A stretch of 64,000 nucleotides of DNA from JAUWGC01 sp963753055. GTDB taxonomy: Bacteria; Bacteroidota; Bacteroidia; Bacteroidales; B18-G4. The number at the start of each line of letters is the position of its first letter. Position 1 is the stretch's first letter. Below, in pieces: positions 20,967-29,643 of the stretch. Where the stretch lies: positions 806,001 to 870,000 of the forward strand of contig CAVWAP010000001.1 of NCBI GenBank assembly GCA_963753055.1. Reading direction: 5' to 3'. The notes beneath the pieces were generated by a model that was given only the letters and a program-made list of their open reading frames with translations, did no database searches and had not been told where the DNA came from. The position numbers and the translations under genes are program-made.

Positions 20967-22255
20967 TCTTGTTCTCCCTTACGCTTTTCAAATAAGAATT
21001 TCCTGGTCTCACTAAAATACATGATCAGGTCTTTTCCTGTAATCATGAGTGACAAGATACCGACCTTTGATTCTGACAGAAAGAATACGAGTACTGCGAT
21101 GGAGGTAGCCAGGTAGGATATACTGGTAGCCATTCCTGCCCCTGCAATATCATAATGTGGGATCAACAGGAAGTAGCAAAGGATAGAGATCGCCAGACCA
21201 ATCGTAGAAGCAATAGTATTGATATAATACTTTCCTCTTCCTGAGAAATAATGGCCCAGTATGATAGAAACATTATATACCAGCACTCCCGGTGCCAGTG
21301 TATAGATCCCAATCTTGATTTCTTCAAAACCCAGGCCAAAGATATATGTGTAAAATTCAACAGGCAGCACGATCAGGATAATGATCGCAAGAAGGCTGAC
21401 AAGGATGCTCCCTTTTAACAGGTGAATGGAAAGGTTTTGTGAATAGTTGTCGTCTTTGGTGTTAGCGATCCTGGCATATTGGACAAGCGATATGCTTTTT
21501 CCTACCAGCCAGATGGATTCAACAATGGAGACACCATTGGAATACACGCCTACACTGGCCTCTCCGTGATACATGTCGAGGAAATAATAGCTCAGCCTGA
21601 AACTGAGAAATTGAGTAATATGGGCCAGCTGGTTCATAAACCCCAGCCTGAACATATCCTTCACTACAACCATGTTTCCTTTCAGATCAGTGTCGACCTT
21701 TCCAAATGTTTTAAAAACAGCTATAGTCCCAACAATCCAGCTTATCAGGAAAGCCACGTAAAGAGCGATGATATATGCCTTGACATCCTGCATCTTAATT
21801 ACTGTAAAGCAAATGATAAGGCAAATGATAATAAGCAGCGGTTGCAGTACGGATATGAGATTCGCCATATTGATCTTCTCCTTGCCAATAAGCAAAGTCA
21901 TATTTATACTGGCGAAAGAATTGAAAGCCGAAAGAATGCAGACGTGCATAATAAATTCGGCCGGGATAACCCTGATCATCATCAGTACCGGGTAAGACAG
22001 GGCACTGATAATAACAGACCAGATATAAGAAGGGATGATTAGTCTGGAATAAGGGTATCGAGGTACCAGGTATACGAGGGTTGCGCCACCTACCAGGTTG
22101 GAAAAGACCAGTATCATGGCAACCGTGGTAATGATCAAGCCCTGCTGCCCCTTGCCCACCGGGCCAAGGTATTGCGAAAGTGCCACAGCGATCAGCAGGT
22201 TTACTAATGCGGAGATGCTCCGTGTCCCAAATGTGCTGAGTATCTTATTAATCAA
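20963..22255 (-). CDS. Wzx-type polysaccharide/lipid-linked oligosaccharide flippase
   Basis: MOP-superfamily membrane protein of about 430 aa with 12 or more hydrophobic segments and the early motif SQYLGPVGKGQQGL seen in O-antigen and teichuronic flippases. It should move lipid-linked glycans across the inner membrane. No ATG is suitable. A TTG at 22255, just after the GT4 stop, gives the usual N-terminus INKILSTFGTR. A TTG at 22315 would overlap the GT4 gene by 50 bp. It forms one transcript with GT4. Confidence 0.88.
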   Translation of the reverse strand: MINKILSTFGTRSISALVNLLIAVALSQYLGPVGKGQQGLIITTVAMILVFSNLVGGATLVYLVPRYPYSRLIIPSYIWSVIISALSYPVLMMIRVIPAEFIMHVCILSAFNSFASINMTLLIGKEKINMANLISVLQPLLIIICLIICFTVIKMQDVKAYIIALYVAFLISWIVGTIAVFKTFGKVDTDLKGNMVVVKDMFRLGFMNQLAHITQFLSFRLSYYFLDMYHGEASVGVYSNGVSIVESIWLVGKSISLVQYARIANTKDDNYSQNLSIHLLKGSILVSLLAIIILIVLPVEFYTYIFGLGFEEIKIGIYTLAPGVLVYNVSIILGHYFSGRGKYYINTIASTIGLAISILCYFLLIPHYDIAGAGMATSISYLATSIAVLVFFLSESKVGILSLMITGKDLIMYFSETRKFLFEKRKGEQD

Positions 22256-22265
22256 AACCTGAAAT

Positions 22266-23438
22266 TTATCTATTACGGACAGCGTCCTGGTACACTGTAA
22301 ATAACTGTTTTCCAATCACTTCATTACTGAAATGATCTACAGAATATTGCCGAATCACTTGCTTGTCATACTGATCAAGATGATCAAGCATATTATTGAT
22401 TTCCTGGTAAAATGCCTGCTCATCCAACGCTTTAATGAGCTTGCCGAGCCTGTTATCAAGATGCTCCCTGATCCCGCCAACATCAGTTGAAATAACGGGT
22501 ACTCCACATGCATAGCTTTCCAGGATAACGACCGGCAGGTTTTCGTAGTTACTGAACATTATCATAAAATCAGCATTACGCATCATCTCCGCCAGCTCTT
22601 CATTTTCTTTTAACCCGAAGAAAATAACGAATTTATCTTTCAGTCCAAGCTGTTCTCCTTGTTTTACAAGCTGTTCATAGTGGATGCCATCTCCAATCAT
22701 TTCACAGATAAAGTCCTGCCTTTCTTCTGAGATTCTTTTAATTACCCGTAATATACCGGAGATATTCTTTTGTTTATCTTCGAAACAACTGACATGTATT
22801 ATTCTCTTTTTCCCTTCATTAGTGTGATGAGGTGAAGGGTAAAACATCTCCACATCCACCACATTGGGAATAATGACATAATTATCGTTTTTTAAGCCAC
22901 AGTTTATCATTGCATCCCGGAGGTTGGCTGTCACAGGCATGATAGCAGATGCATTTCTTGCAACCCTGGAAGTGAACCATCTTCGCAATCTGCCTCCATA
23001 AGTTCCGGTAGATGGCAAATATCTTGTCCAGTGTTCAGTGATCACATATGGGATCCCTTTGAAGATCTTTTGCAACCAGGCTATAACCCCATGCCTTGAA
23101 AGTACATGTACATGAATGAGATCAGGCTTTCCATATTTTGCACGAACAAGCTTAAGCCCTTTTCTGTGGAACCTGTAGAACCGGCAGGCGTTAACGATTG
23201 TATCAAAGGATTGTATGCCAGATGTAAATTTCTTGTAATATATACGGATGGTAGGAAGTGTATCTTGTTCTCCCCAATCAATGACGTATTTCTCTTTTTT
23301 GAGTTGCTCGTCAGGATGAACATACAGAACAGAAACTTTGCAATGCTCAGCAACAGCCAATCCATGCCTTTCGATGAACAATCCTGGCATCGGATCGTAT
23401 TTATGAGGATACCAGCGGGGGAGGTAAACTACATGCAT
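22266..23438 (-). CDS. Family 4 glycosyltransferase
   Basis: GT-B fold transferase of about 390 aa. The N-terminus MHVVYLPRWYPHKYDPMPG is the typical acceptor-side start; an ATG at 23465 would add nine residues. The C-terminal domain has the donor-site EX7E-type stretch LPVVILESYACGVPVISTDVGG cut into its usual parts (LESYACG and STDVGG). It adds a sugar from a nucleotide donor to a lipid-linked or surface glycan; the sugar is unknown. The flippase follows 10 bp later. Confidence 0.92.
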   Translation of the reverse strand: MHVVYLPRWYPHKYDPMPGLFIERHGLAVAEHCKVSVLYVHPDEQLKKEKYVIDWGEQDTLPTIRIYYKKFTSGIQSFDTIVNACRFYRFHRKGLKLVRAKYGKPDLIHVHVLSRHGVIAWLQKIFKGIPYVITEHWTRYLPSTGTYGGRLRRWFTSRVARNASAIMPVTANLRDAMINCGLKNDNYVIIPNVVDVEMFYPSPHHTNEGKKRIIHVSCFEDKQKNISGILRVIKRISEERQDFICEMIGDGIHYEQLVKQGEQLGLKDKFVIFFGLKENEELAEMMRNADFMIMFSNYENLPVVILESYACGVPVISTDVGGIREHLDNRLGKLIKALDEQAFYQEINNMLDHLDQYDKQVIRQYSVDHFSNEVIGKQLFTVYQDAVRNR

Positions 23439-23487
23439 GCTCTCTACTTTCTTCTCCAGGTGCATTTAACAATGGTAGGTTTTCCTG

Positions 23488-23495
23488 CAAAATTA
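23488..23495 (-). promoter_or_regulatory. -7 promoter element for the GT4-flippase pair
   Basis: TAATTTTG on the minus strand matches TAnnTTTG, about 50 bp before the ATG at 23438 and 4 bp beyond the stop of the upstream kinase gene. Confidence 0.45.
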
Positions 23496-23499
23496 GTAA

Positions 23500-24015
23500 T
23501 TAGAACGATTGGTCTATTATTTTAATTGCCTCCTTAAGTCGTTTATCTCCAAGGCCTGAAATAATACTGAATGGCAGGCTCCTTTTTTGGAGTTCATCCA
23601 GGTAAAGCTTGAACAGATATTCCCTTTTATCCGGGTGTTCCCTCAAGGGGTCGTCTTCCCAGGTAAGGTCTGTATTGCAAAGCAGATACATTTCATATGG
23701 GTTCGATTCTATCTGTTCGATGATCCAGGGATGGCATCTTCCATAATTCACATCACACCAGATCTTTGTCACTATTGGTTCTGTGTCGCAGAAAAGGAAT
23801 TTTACAGCTTTGGCCCGCATTTCTTTTTCAGCGTCTAATTGACCTTTGGCAATCTCCAGGATGTCATCGTAGGTATAAGAGCGATTGATACTGTTAAGGT
23901 ATTCTCTTGCATATTCAGGTACCCAGGCAGTTTTAAAGTGCCTTGCAAGCTGCTCAGTAAGCATTGATTTTCCTGTTGATTCAGGGCCGGTGATTGCAAT
24001 TCTTCTTACACTCAT
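23500..24015 (-). CDS. NadR-like P-loop kinase (probable ribosylnicotinamide kinase)
   Basis: 171 aa P-loop protein with GPESTGKS at residues 9-16 and the NadR-type stretch WVPEYAREYL, then a CDTEP motif. It matches the kinase domain of NadR without the adenylyltransferase or DNA-binding domains. It overlaps the pnuC stop by 4 bp (ATGA), a strong sign of coupling to transport: phosphorylation would trap the imported nucleoside in the cell. Nicotinamide riboside is the likely substrate, but a thiamine-related role is possible given the YkoF-like gene upstream. Confidence 0.85.
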   Translation of the reverse strand: MSVRRIAITGPESTGKSMLTEQLARHFKTAWVPEYAREYLNSINRSYTYDDILEIAKGQLDAEKEMRAKAVKFLFCDTEPIVTKIWCDVNYGRCHPWIIEQIESNPYEMYLLCNTDLTWEDDPLREHPDKREYLFKLYLDELQKRSLPFSIISGLGDKRLKEAIKIIDQSF

Positions 24016-24602
24016 GACACCTGTTTTTGTGCATCTTTCTTCCAGGCCATATAGCCCACTATTGCAAGTATGGTTAATACTGCAAACAGGACGACAGTAG
24101 GATAGAGCTCTTTATAAATGTAAATCCCAACAGATACAGCATCAACAACAATCCAAACCAGCCAATTTTCAATAATCTTTCTGGCCAGCATCCATGTGGC
24201 TATGAAGCTTAAGGCCGTGGTAAAAGCATCCCAGTAGGGGAGGTCAGAATCTGTGAGGTGAATCAAGATTTCTGAAATACCAATAAAAAAGACAATACTG
24301 GCAATGGACAAGTAGACTGCTAGTTTCTTTGAAACAAAATTGACAGGAAGTTTTTTGCCAGGGTCTTCCCGGTTCCCAGACATCCAATGATACCATCCAT
24401 AGAAGCTGATCACAAGGTAATATACCTGGAGCGACATGTCAGCATAAAGCTTAGCCTTGATGTAAACGAAGATATATAGACTAACAAGAACCATTGAAAC
24501 TGGCCAGTACCATACCTTTTGCTTGATCTGTAAATAGATTGCAACCAGGCCCAGTGATGCTGCAATGAGCTCTATATAATTCTCGGCTAACCAATCCATC
24601 AT
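24012..24602 (-). CDS. pnuC: PnuC-family vitamin/nucleoside transporter
   Basis: 196 aa with about seven hydrophobic segments and the PnuC signature stretches IYLQIKQKVWYWPVSMV and SFYGWYHWM. PnuC proteins are facilitators that import nicotinamide riboside; close relatives (PnuT) take thiamine. The operon is YkoF-like gene, pnuC, NadR-like kinase, with gaps of 18 bp and a 4-bp overlap. The kinase favours nicotinamide riboside and the upstream gene favours thiamine, so the substrate is open. Confidence 0.88.
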   Translation of the reverse strand: MMDWLAENYIELIAASLGLVAIYLQIKQKVWYWPVSMVLVSLYIFVYIKAKLYADMSLQVYYLVISFYGWYHWMSGNREDPGKKLPVNFVSKKLAVYLSIASIVFFIGISEILIHLTDSDLPYWDAFTTALSFIATWMLARKIIENWLVWIVVDAVSVGIYIYKELYPTVVLFAVLTILAIVGYMAWKKDAQKQVS

Positions 24603-24620
24603 TCTGCTTAAATGGTGCGA

Positions 24621-24875
24621 TTAAGGCAATGCCACATTCAGGTCGGCATTAATAACCTTCATAATAAATACTGAATGCGGGTTAGAAAATGACTGTTTGA
24701 TCTCTTTGGAGAGTGTGTCCATGACATGATCATAATCCCCAAAGATCTGGGTGCTCATTCCGTTTGTTTTTACAATAAGTTTTTTATCCTGGTTTAAGCG
24801 GTCGATAAAGTCTTTTATTGGTGGAACGTATTCCTGGTTCAGCGGGTAATAGCTGATTTCTACAGATGTTTTCAT
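24621..24875 (-). CDS. Small YkoF/MTH1187-like putative thiamine-binding protein
   Basis: 84 aa with no signal peptide or membrane segment. The pattern TSVEISYYPLN near the N-terminus, TNGMSTQIFGDYD in the middle and SVFIMKVIN near the end resembles the single ferredoxin-like domain of YkoF/MTH1187 proteins, which bind thiamine or hydroxymethylpyrimidine. It is the first gene of the pnuC operon. Its ATG directly follows the T-run of a hairpin, and a -7 element overlaps the hairpin base. Confidence 0.65.
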   Translation of the reverse strand: MKTSVEISYYPLNQEYVPPIKDFIDRLNQDKKLIVKTNGMSTQIFGDYDHVMDTLSKEIKQSFSNPHSVFIMKVINADLNVALP

Positions 24876-24906
24876 AAAAAAAAATGCTTGAGTTTTAGCT
24901 CAAGCA
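24876..24906 (-). terminator. Hairpin with nine-base U-run ending at a start codon
   Basis: On the minus strand TGCTTGAG (24906-24899) pairs with CTCAAGCA (24892-24885) and is followed by nine T residues and then the ATG at 24875. It should stop transcripts coming from the sigma-factor operon upstream. Confidence 0.75.
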
Positions 24907-24912
24907 AATTTA
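24905..24912 (-). promoter_or_regulatory. -7 promoter element nested at the base of the terminator
   Basis: TAAATTTG on the minus strand matches TAnnTTTG and overlaps the first bases of the hairpin's upstream arm. A transcript starting a few bases on would lose that arm and escape termination. Confidence 0.5.
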
Positions 24913-24937
24913 CGCATATCCCGTCAATAATGATCAC

Positions 24938-25465
24938 CTAATTATCACGGACTCTTCTGTACTCTTCTTTTCCTTCTTTGAATTTCCCATCCCTGATCTG
25001 ATGAAGCAGATGTGACCTGAACCTTTTCTCTGACTCATAATACTTGGCAACCTTTTTTATCGGAAGTACCTTTTTATATTTTTCATAATACTCTTCCTGT
25101 AAATTGACCATGGCCCTTTCTTCTTTGAATTTTAAAATGATAAGTTCATTGACTTCCTCATCAGACATTCTGCCGAAGTCGGGCATTTCACGAGGATGAC
25201 CTTGCATTATACTTGATGCGATCTCGTTTCGCTTTGCTTCAAATTCATTATAGAGCGGCCAGAATTTTTCTGCTTCGGCTGGCGTTAAGTTTAACTCCTG
25301 GGTGATATAGGCTACTTTCATGGATTTCAGCCTTTCATACCTTACATCATGGCCTCTTTGGCCACGGGGATCATCATTTTCCTGTGCCATTAACGGACTC
25401 GCGATCAAACTCATGATCATAATGAGTGAAAATAAAAATCCTGTTTTATTGATTGTTGTTTTCAT
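24938..25465 (-). CDS. Exported Spy/CpxP-like protein of the sigma-factor operon
   Basis: About 175 aa. A signal peptide (hydrophobic core, then SPLMAQE) is followed by a highly charged, helical mature part with ELNLTPAEAEKFWPLYNEF. This resembles the LTxxQ-type helices of periplasmic Spy/CpxP sensors, without an exact LTxxQ motif. The ATG at 25465 starts just before the signal peptide; one at 25486 overlaps the previous stop. Its position after an ECF sigma factor and a one-TM protein suggests an envelope-stress sensor or chaperone. Confidence 0.75.
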   Translation of the reverse strand: MKTTINKTGFLFSLIMIMSLIASPLMAQENDDPRGQRGHDVRYERLKSMKVAYITQELNLTPAEAEKFWPLYNEFEAKRNEIASSIMQGHPREMPDFGRMSDEEVNELIILKFKEERAMVNLQEEYYEKYKKVLPIKKVAKYYESEKRFRSHLLHQIRDGKFKEGKEEYRRVRDN

Positions 25466-25475
25466 AGTTATTGTT

Positions 25476-25919
25476 TTATAATTCATCTAATAAATAATAT
25501 TCTATCATATCATCCTCGAGCAAATAATCGATGACTTCCTGTTCATCCGGATTCTCAGTTGAAATAAGAAGCCCATTACTGGTGGACTCTGTCATCTCAA
25601 CATAAACCTTCATGAGTTCGGTATCATCAATATCCATCAGCAGGTAATCTGATATGGTGCTGAATTCTTCCTGTGCTAAAGGATCCACCAGTTCATTGGT
25701 GTTATCTTTCAACTGGAAGATAAACAATGATGCCAGTCCAAGGATCAGGACGAACGATGCAGCAGCCAGTACCCGGGGATTAAATATCACGGTCTTCATA
25801 CTTCTCTCAGGTAGAAGCTGTCTGGTATTAATTCTTTCCTGTATCCTTTTTGGCAGCTCTTCAAAGTAATTTTCGGGAACTTTGAAAGGATTGTTTTTTA
25901 TGTTTTTGTGTTGTTCCAC
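25476..25919 (-). CDS. Single-pass membrane protein, probable anti-sigma factor
   Basis: 147 aa starting at GTG. A soluble N-terminal segment of about 45 residues (NPFKVPENYFEELPKRIQE) precedes one membrane segment at about residues 50-70 and an acidic C-terminal region ending in alternating Asp/Glu and Leu/Tyr. It lacks the zinc-binding HxxxCxxC motif. The gene follows the ECF sigma factor by 30 bp, and size and topology match Bacteroidota anti-sigma-like proteins with a periplasmic tail. The role is inferred from context. Confidence 0.65.
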   Translation of the reverse strand: MEQHKNIKNNPFKVPENYFEELPKRIQERINTRQLLPERSMKTVIFNPRVLAAASFVLILGLASLFIFQLKDNTNELVDPLAQEEFSTISDYLLMDIDDTELMKVYVEMTESTSNGLLISTENPDEQEVIDYLLEDDMIEYYLLDEL

Positions 25920-25949
25920 GTCTGTATGACTAATTTTATTTTAAAAGGT

Positions 25950-26498
25950 TTAATCTAATTCCATTTGCTTTTCAATCTTTTTCACGGCATGATGATAGGA
26001 AGTTTTTAGTGCCCCAACTGAAGTTCCCAGCACAGCAGATATTTCTTCATATTTCATTTCATCAAAATATTTCATATTAAATACGAGCTTTTGCTTTCTC
26101 GGCAGCTGCTCAATGGCTTTGTATAACTTTTGCTGAATGGCATCTCCATCAAATAAGGGATCTTCAAACAAAGCACTTGCCTGGCTGTGTGGATTATCAG
26201 AAAAGGTGACGAAAGACCTGACTTTTTTCTTTTTCAGGAACGAGATGGCTTCATTGGTGGCAATCCTGTAAATCCAGGTGAATAGTTGGGCTTGTTCCCT
26301 GAATTTGTCAATGTTTTCAAACACTTTGATAAAAATATTCTGGGTTACATCATCAGCATCGTCATGGTTATAAACCATTCGCCTTACATGTAAGTATACT
26401 TTTTGCTGATACTTTTTGATCAGTAAGTTGAAACCGTAGTTCTTTGAATCCTTGTTAAGAACTAGTTTGAGGATTTCCTGGTCAGATAGATGTGACAC
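25950..26498 (-). CDS. ECF-type RNA polymerase sigma-70 family factor
   Basis: 182 aa starting at GTG. Region 2 is visible as DADDVTQNIFIKVFENIDKF followed by TWIYRIATNEAISFLKKKK; region 4 as QLPRKQKLVFNMKYFDEMKYEEIS with the helix-turn-helix SVGALKTSYHHAVKKIEK. It should direct transcription of its own regulon, possibly including this operon, since no TAnnTTTG element is seen upstream. It is followed by the putative anti-sigma factor and the CpxP-like protein. Confidence 0.94.
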   Translation of the reverse strand: MSHLSDQEILKLVLNKDSKNYGFNLLIKKYQQKVYLHVRRMVYNHDDADDVTQNIFIKVFENIDKFREQAQLFTWIYRIATNEAISFLKKKKVRSFVTFSDNPHSQASALFEDPLFDGDAIQQKLYKAIEQLPRKQKLVFNMKYFDEMKYEEISAVLGTSVGALKTSYHHAVKKIEKQMELD

Positions 26499-26553
26499 TT
26501 ATGATTTACTGTTAGTTCAAACAGTTGGATAGGTTATTTGCAATTTGGTTTAA

Positions 26554-27189
26554 TTATCGCATGTCAATTATTTCAACATCAGGATAATCTGCTTCATTAA
26601 AGGTGAATTCGGCATCATCTGCCGGAATGTTGGACTTAAGTTCATCGATGATGTAGGTGATGGTCCCACCATTTTTATCGAAGATCATCACTTTGGTCAG
26701 CATAGTTTCATCTTTGTCAACAAAAAGGTCAACCTTTGAGTAGTTCCTGTCGATGGTAGGCCTTAATTCAACAATCTGGATGGTTTTACCACCTTCTATT
26801 TCCTCTTTAAGGAATTTTGACTTATAATTATCTGAATAGAATGTGAATATGTTGGACGGAGTAATGGCTCCATCATCCTCTTCGACGGTATTGATCTGCA
26901 CTTCCTCTGCATCCTGGAGGTAGGTCCAGATGGTCTCACCGTCGCATATCACCAGCTGCCCGGCAATTTCCAGCTTGTATTTATCACCTTTAACAAATAA
27001 GGTCCCCTCGTCACTTTCCTTGCCGTCCATCTCGGGCCCATCAATCTCAAAAGTGAAGTTCACTTTAAATGATTCGAAGGAATTGGCCTTATCCGACACT
27101 TTGTTGATGATGTCATCTGCTTTCTTGCTCTGGCCGAAAAGACCAATTGACAATATAATACTCAGCAATACAATGCTTATTCTTTTCAT
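26554..27189 (-). CDS. lolA: LolA-like outer-membrane lipoprotein carrier
   Basis: 211 aa with a signal peptide (ILSIGLFGQ) and the LolA-type beta half-barrel pattern: FKVNFTFEIDG, GTLFVKGDKYKLEI and GETIWTYLQDAEEVQI. LolA carries lipoproteins from the inner to the outer membrane through the periplasm. It lies 16 bp after ftsK, a common pairing in Bacteroidota. Annotation as LolA rests on overall pattern. Confidence 0.87.
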   Translation of the reverse strand: MKRISIVLLSIILSIGLFGQSKKADDIINKVSDKANSFESFKVNFTFEIDGPEMDGKESDEGTLFVKGDKYKLEIAGQLVICDGETIWTYLQDAEEVQINTVEEDDGAITPSNIFTFYSDNYKSKFLKEEIEGGKTIQIVELRPTIDRNYSKVDLFVDKDETMLTKVMIFDKNGGTITYIIDELKSNIPADDAEFTFNEADYPDVEIIDMR

Positions 27190-27205
27190 ATGGATAAAGT
27201 GTTTT

Positions 27206-29620
27206 CTATAAATCCTTCAATAATTGTTCCAAACTGGCCTCGTCGTGTACCCTGACTTCCCTGGCCTTGCTACCCTCAAATGGTCCAACAATGCCAGCAG
27301 CTTCGAGCTGGTCGATAATCCTTCCTGCACGATTATAGCCAAGCTTCAATCTTCTCTGCAACAATGATGTTGAACCCTGCTGGTTTTGCACGATGACTCT
27401 GGCCGCTTCCTCGAACATCTCATCTCTTTCGGAAGGATCGAAATCAGCCACTCCATTTGATTCATCATCAGCATATTCAGGAAGGTGATATGCATCGGGA
27501 TAAGCCCTTTGAGAGCCAATAAATTCGGTTATCCTATCGACTTCATGGGTATCTACAAAAGCACTCTGCAGCCTGATGATGTCGCTGCCGGTTGCCAGCA
27601 GCATGTCGCCACGACCGATGAGCTGGTCAGCTCCCCCGGAATCCAGGATGGTCCTTGAGTCAACTTTGGAAATGACCCTGTAAGCAATACGAGCCGGGAA
27701 ATTAGCTTTAATGGTTCCGGTAATGATATTGACCGATGGCCGCTGAGTGGCTATGACAAGGTGAATGCCGACAGCTCTTGCCAGCTGTGCAAGACGGGTA
27801 AGCGGATTTTCAATCTCCTTGCCAGCCATCATGATCAGATCAGCAAACTCATCAACGATCAGGATAATATAAGGTAGGTATCGATGACCTTCATTTGGAT
27901 TGAGTTTTCTCGCAATGAACCTCTCATTATATTCTTTAATATTCCTCACCTGTGCATCTTTCAGCAGCTCGTAGCGGTTATCCATCTCAATGCCGAGGGA
28001 ATTCAGTGTCCTGACTACTTTTCTTGTATCCGTAATGATGGCTTCTTCTGAGTCGGGCAATTTGGCCAGAAAATGCCTTTCAATCTTGGAAAACAGTGAT
28101 AACTCTACTTTCTTGGGGTCAACGAGTACGAACTTCAATTGTGCCGGATGCTTTTTATAAAGAAGACTGGCAATAATTGTATTCAGGCCTACCGATTTAC
28201 CCTGACCTGTTGCACCTGCCATTAAAATATGGGGCATTTTGGTCAGGTCGGCAATAAATGTCTCATTCGAAATGGTTTTGCCTAATCCAAATGGAAGTTC
28301 ATAGGTGCAGCGTTGAAATTTCTCCGATGACAGGATCGATCTGATTGACACCATTTCTCTTTTCTGGTTTGGCACTTCAATACCAATTGTACCCTTACCA
28401 GGTATTGGTGCGATGATCCTGATGCCAAGGGCGGAAAGGCTGAGAGCAATGTCATCTTCCAGGTTCTTGATCTTGGATATTCTGACCCCCGCGGCAGGAA
28501 CGATTTCGTACAAGGTGACTGTTGGCCCTATGGTAGCTTTGATACTATTGATTTGAATGGAGTAATTCGATAAGGTTTTTAAAATACTTTCCTTATTCTT
28601 CTCAAGCTCTTCTCTGGTAACGCTGATGGTATCACCACCATGGTCGTCCAGAAGATCTAAAGTGGGGTATTTATAATGAGGCAGATCAAGTGTGGGGTCG
28701 AACTTTGTATCCAGTCCCTGATGAGAACCATCGAAAACACCCGTTTTCTCATCAACATGCTTTTCGATGGTCAGCTCTACATCTTGTTCCGGATCAGCAG
28801 TGTTGTTTTCAGGTTCAGGTTTTTGAGGCTCAGGCTCCTCTTCAACCTCCAATTCTTTTTCCTTCTCCCCGGCAATACTTTCGTCTTCCGTTACAGCAAA
28901 CTCAACCGTATTGTATTTATCTTCTTTTAAGATGTTGGCTGACTTATCGTCGCTCTTTTCTTCCTTGGTTTTCTTCCGCCTTTTCATGTTGAAAGGGAAA
29001 CGGTAATTAATAGCCAGGAAGGCAAAGAGGATAAAAATCAAAAGGAACACCAACCCAACCTTTCCTATGGCCCCTTGCAGCCAATTGGTTGCCTCATACC
29101 CGAAGGTGCCACCCAGGATATCTAAGCTTGTACCCATGAAAATGAAACCGAAGGTGACTGAGAACCACAACATGGCAAGGATGCTGATGCGGAAAGTTTT
29201 CCCGAGAGGTAAAATGCTAACCTTCATCAGTAGCTTAAAACCATAAATGAAAAGCAGAAGCAGGATGAGATATGCTGAAACTCCAAACCAGTCTTTGATT
29301 AGCTGATGTGAGATAGCTGCACCAAGCCTTCCTCCCCAGTTACTTACATCGATAGTATCGTCGAACAACACCCTGTGGAATGAAATGTTGGAGAAGGTAT
29401 CATCGGCGCTGCCAGTAAACCAGGGAACAATATATGATGTGAACGACAGAGTTAGATAGAAAGAAAGCAGGATAAATAAGAATCCCAGGACCTTCCTGTA
29501 TCGCTCATTTTTGAAAAAGGACTTACCCGACCCTGAACCTGAAGATTTGGTCTTTTTCTTTGGGCTACTTTTTTTGCCTTTGCTTTTATCGTTCTTAAAC
29601 TGGTTGGCTTTTGGAGCCAT
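27206..29620 (-). CDS. ftsK: FtsK/SpoIIIE-family DNA translocase
   Basis: 804 aa septal DNA pump that moves chromosome dimers and aligns the terminus during division. A lysine-rich start is followed by about four membrane segments (residues 45-210), an acidic linker rich in Glu/Pro, then the motor with Walker A GATGQGKSVGLN near residue 470, Walker B LIVDEFADLIM and ATQRPSVNIITG. The C-terminal winged-helix gamma domain (STSLLQRRLKLGYNRAGRI) reads polar DNA motifs. Complete and of normal length. Confidence 0.96.
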   Translation of the reverse strand: MAPKANQFKNDKSKGKKSSPKKKTKSSGSGSGKSFFKNERYRKVLGFLFILLSFYLTLSFTSYIVPWFTGSADDTFSNISFHRVLFDDTIDVSNWGGRLGAAISHQLIKDWFGVSAYLILLLLFIYGFKLLMKVSILPLGKTFRISILAMLWFSVTFGFIFMGTSLDILGGTFGYEATNWLQGAIGKVGLVFLLIFILFAFLAINYRFPFNMKRRKKTKEEKSDDKSANILKEDKYNTVEFAVTEDESIAGEKEKELEVEEEPEPQKPEPENNTADPEQDVELTIEKHVDEKTGVFDGSHQGLDTKFDPTLDLPHYKYPTLDLLDDHGGDTISVTREELEKNKESILKTLSNYSIQINSIKATIGPTVTLYEIVPAAGVRISKIKNLEDDIALSLSALGIRIIAPIPGKGTIGIEVPNQKREMVSIRSILSSEKFQRCTYELPFGLGKTISNETFIADLTKMPHILMAGATGQGKSVGLNTIIASLLYKKHPAQLKFVLVDPKKVELSLFSKIERHFLAKLPDSEEAIITDTRKVVRTLNSLGIEMDNRYELLKDAQVRNIKEYNERFIARKLNPNEGHRYLPYIILIVDEFADLIMMAGKEIENPLTRLAQLARAVGIHLVIATQRPSVNIITGTIKANFPARIAYRVISKVDSRTILDSGGADQLIGRGDMLLATGSDIIRLQSAFVDTHEVDRITEFIGSQRAYPDAYHLPEYADDESNGVADFDPSERDEMFEEAARVIVQNQQGSTSLLQRRLKLGYNRAGRIIDQLEAAGIVGPFEGSKAREVRVHDEASLEQLLKDL

Positions 29621-29643
29621 AGCTATTCGTGAATTTCGGTGAG

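Noticed and set aside
21479..22042. Open frame of 187 codons on the plus strand
   Set aside because: Antisense to the flippase gene; composition is low-quality and no family pattern is visible.
25911..25920. Half of a parS-like site (TGTTCCACG)
   Set aside because: Only one half matches the inverted repeat, and it is the start of the anti-sigma gene (GTG GAA CAA).
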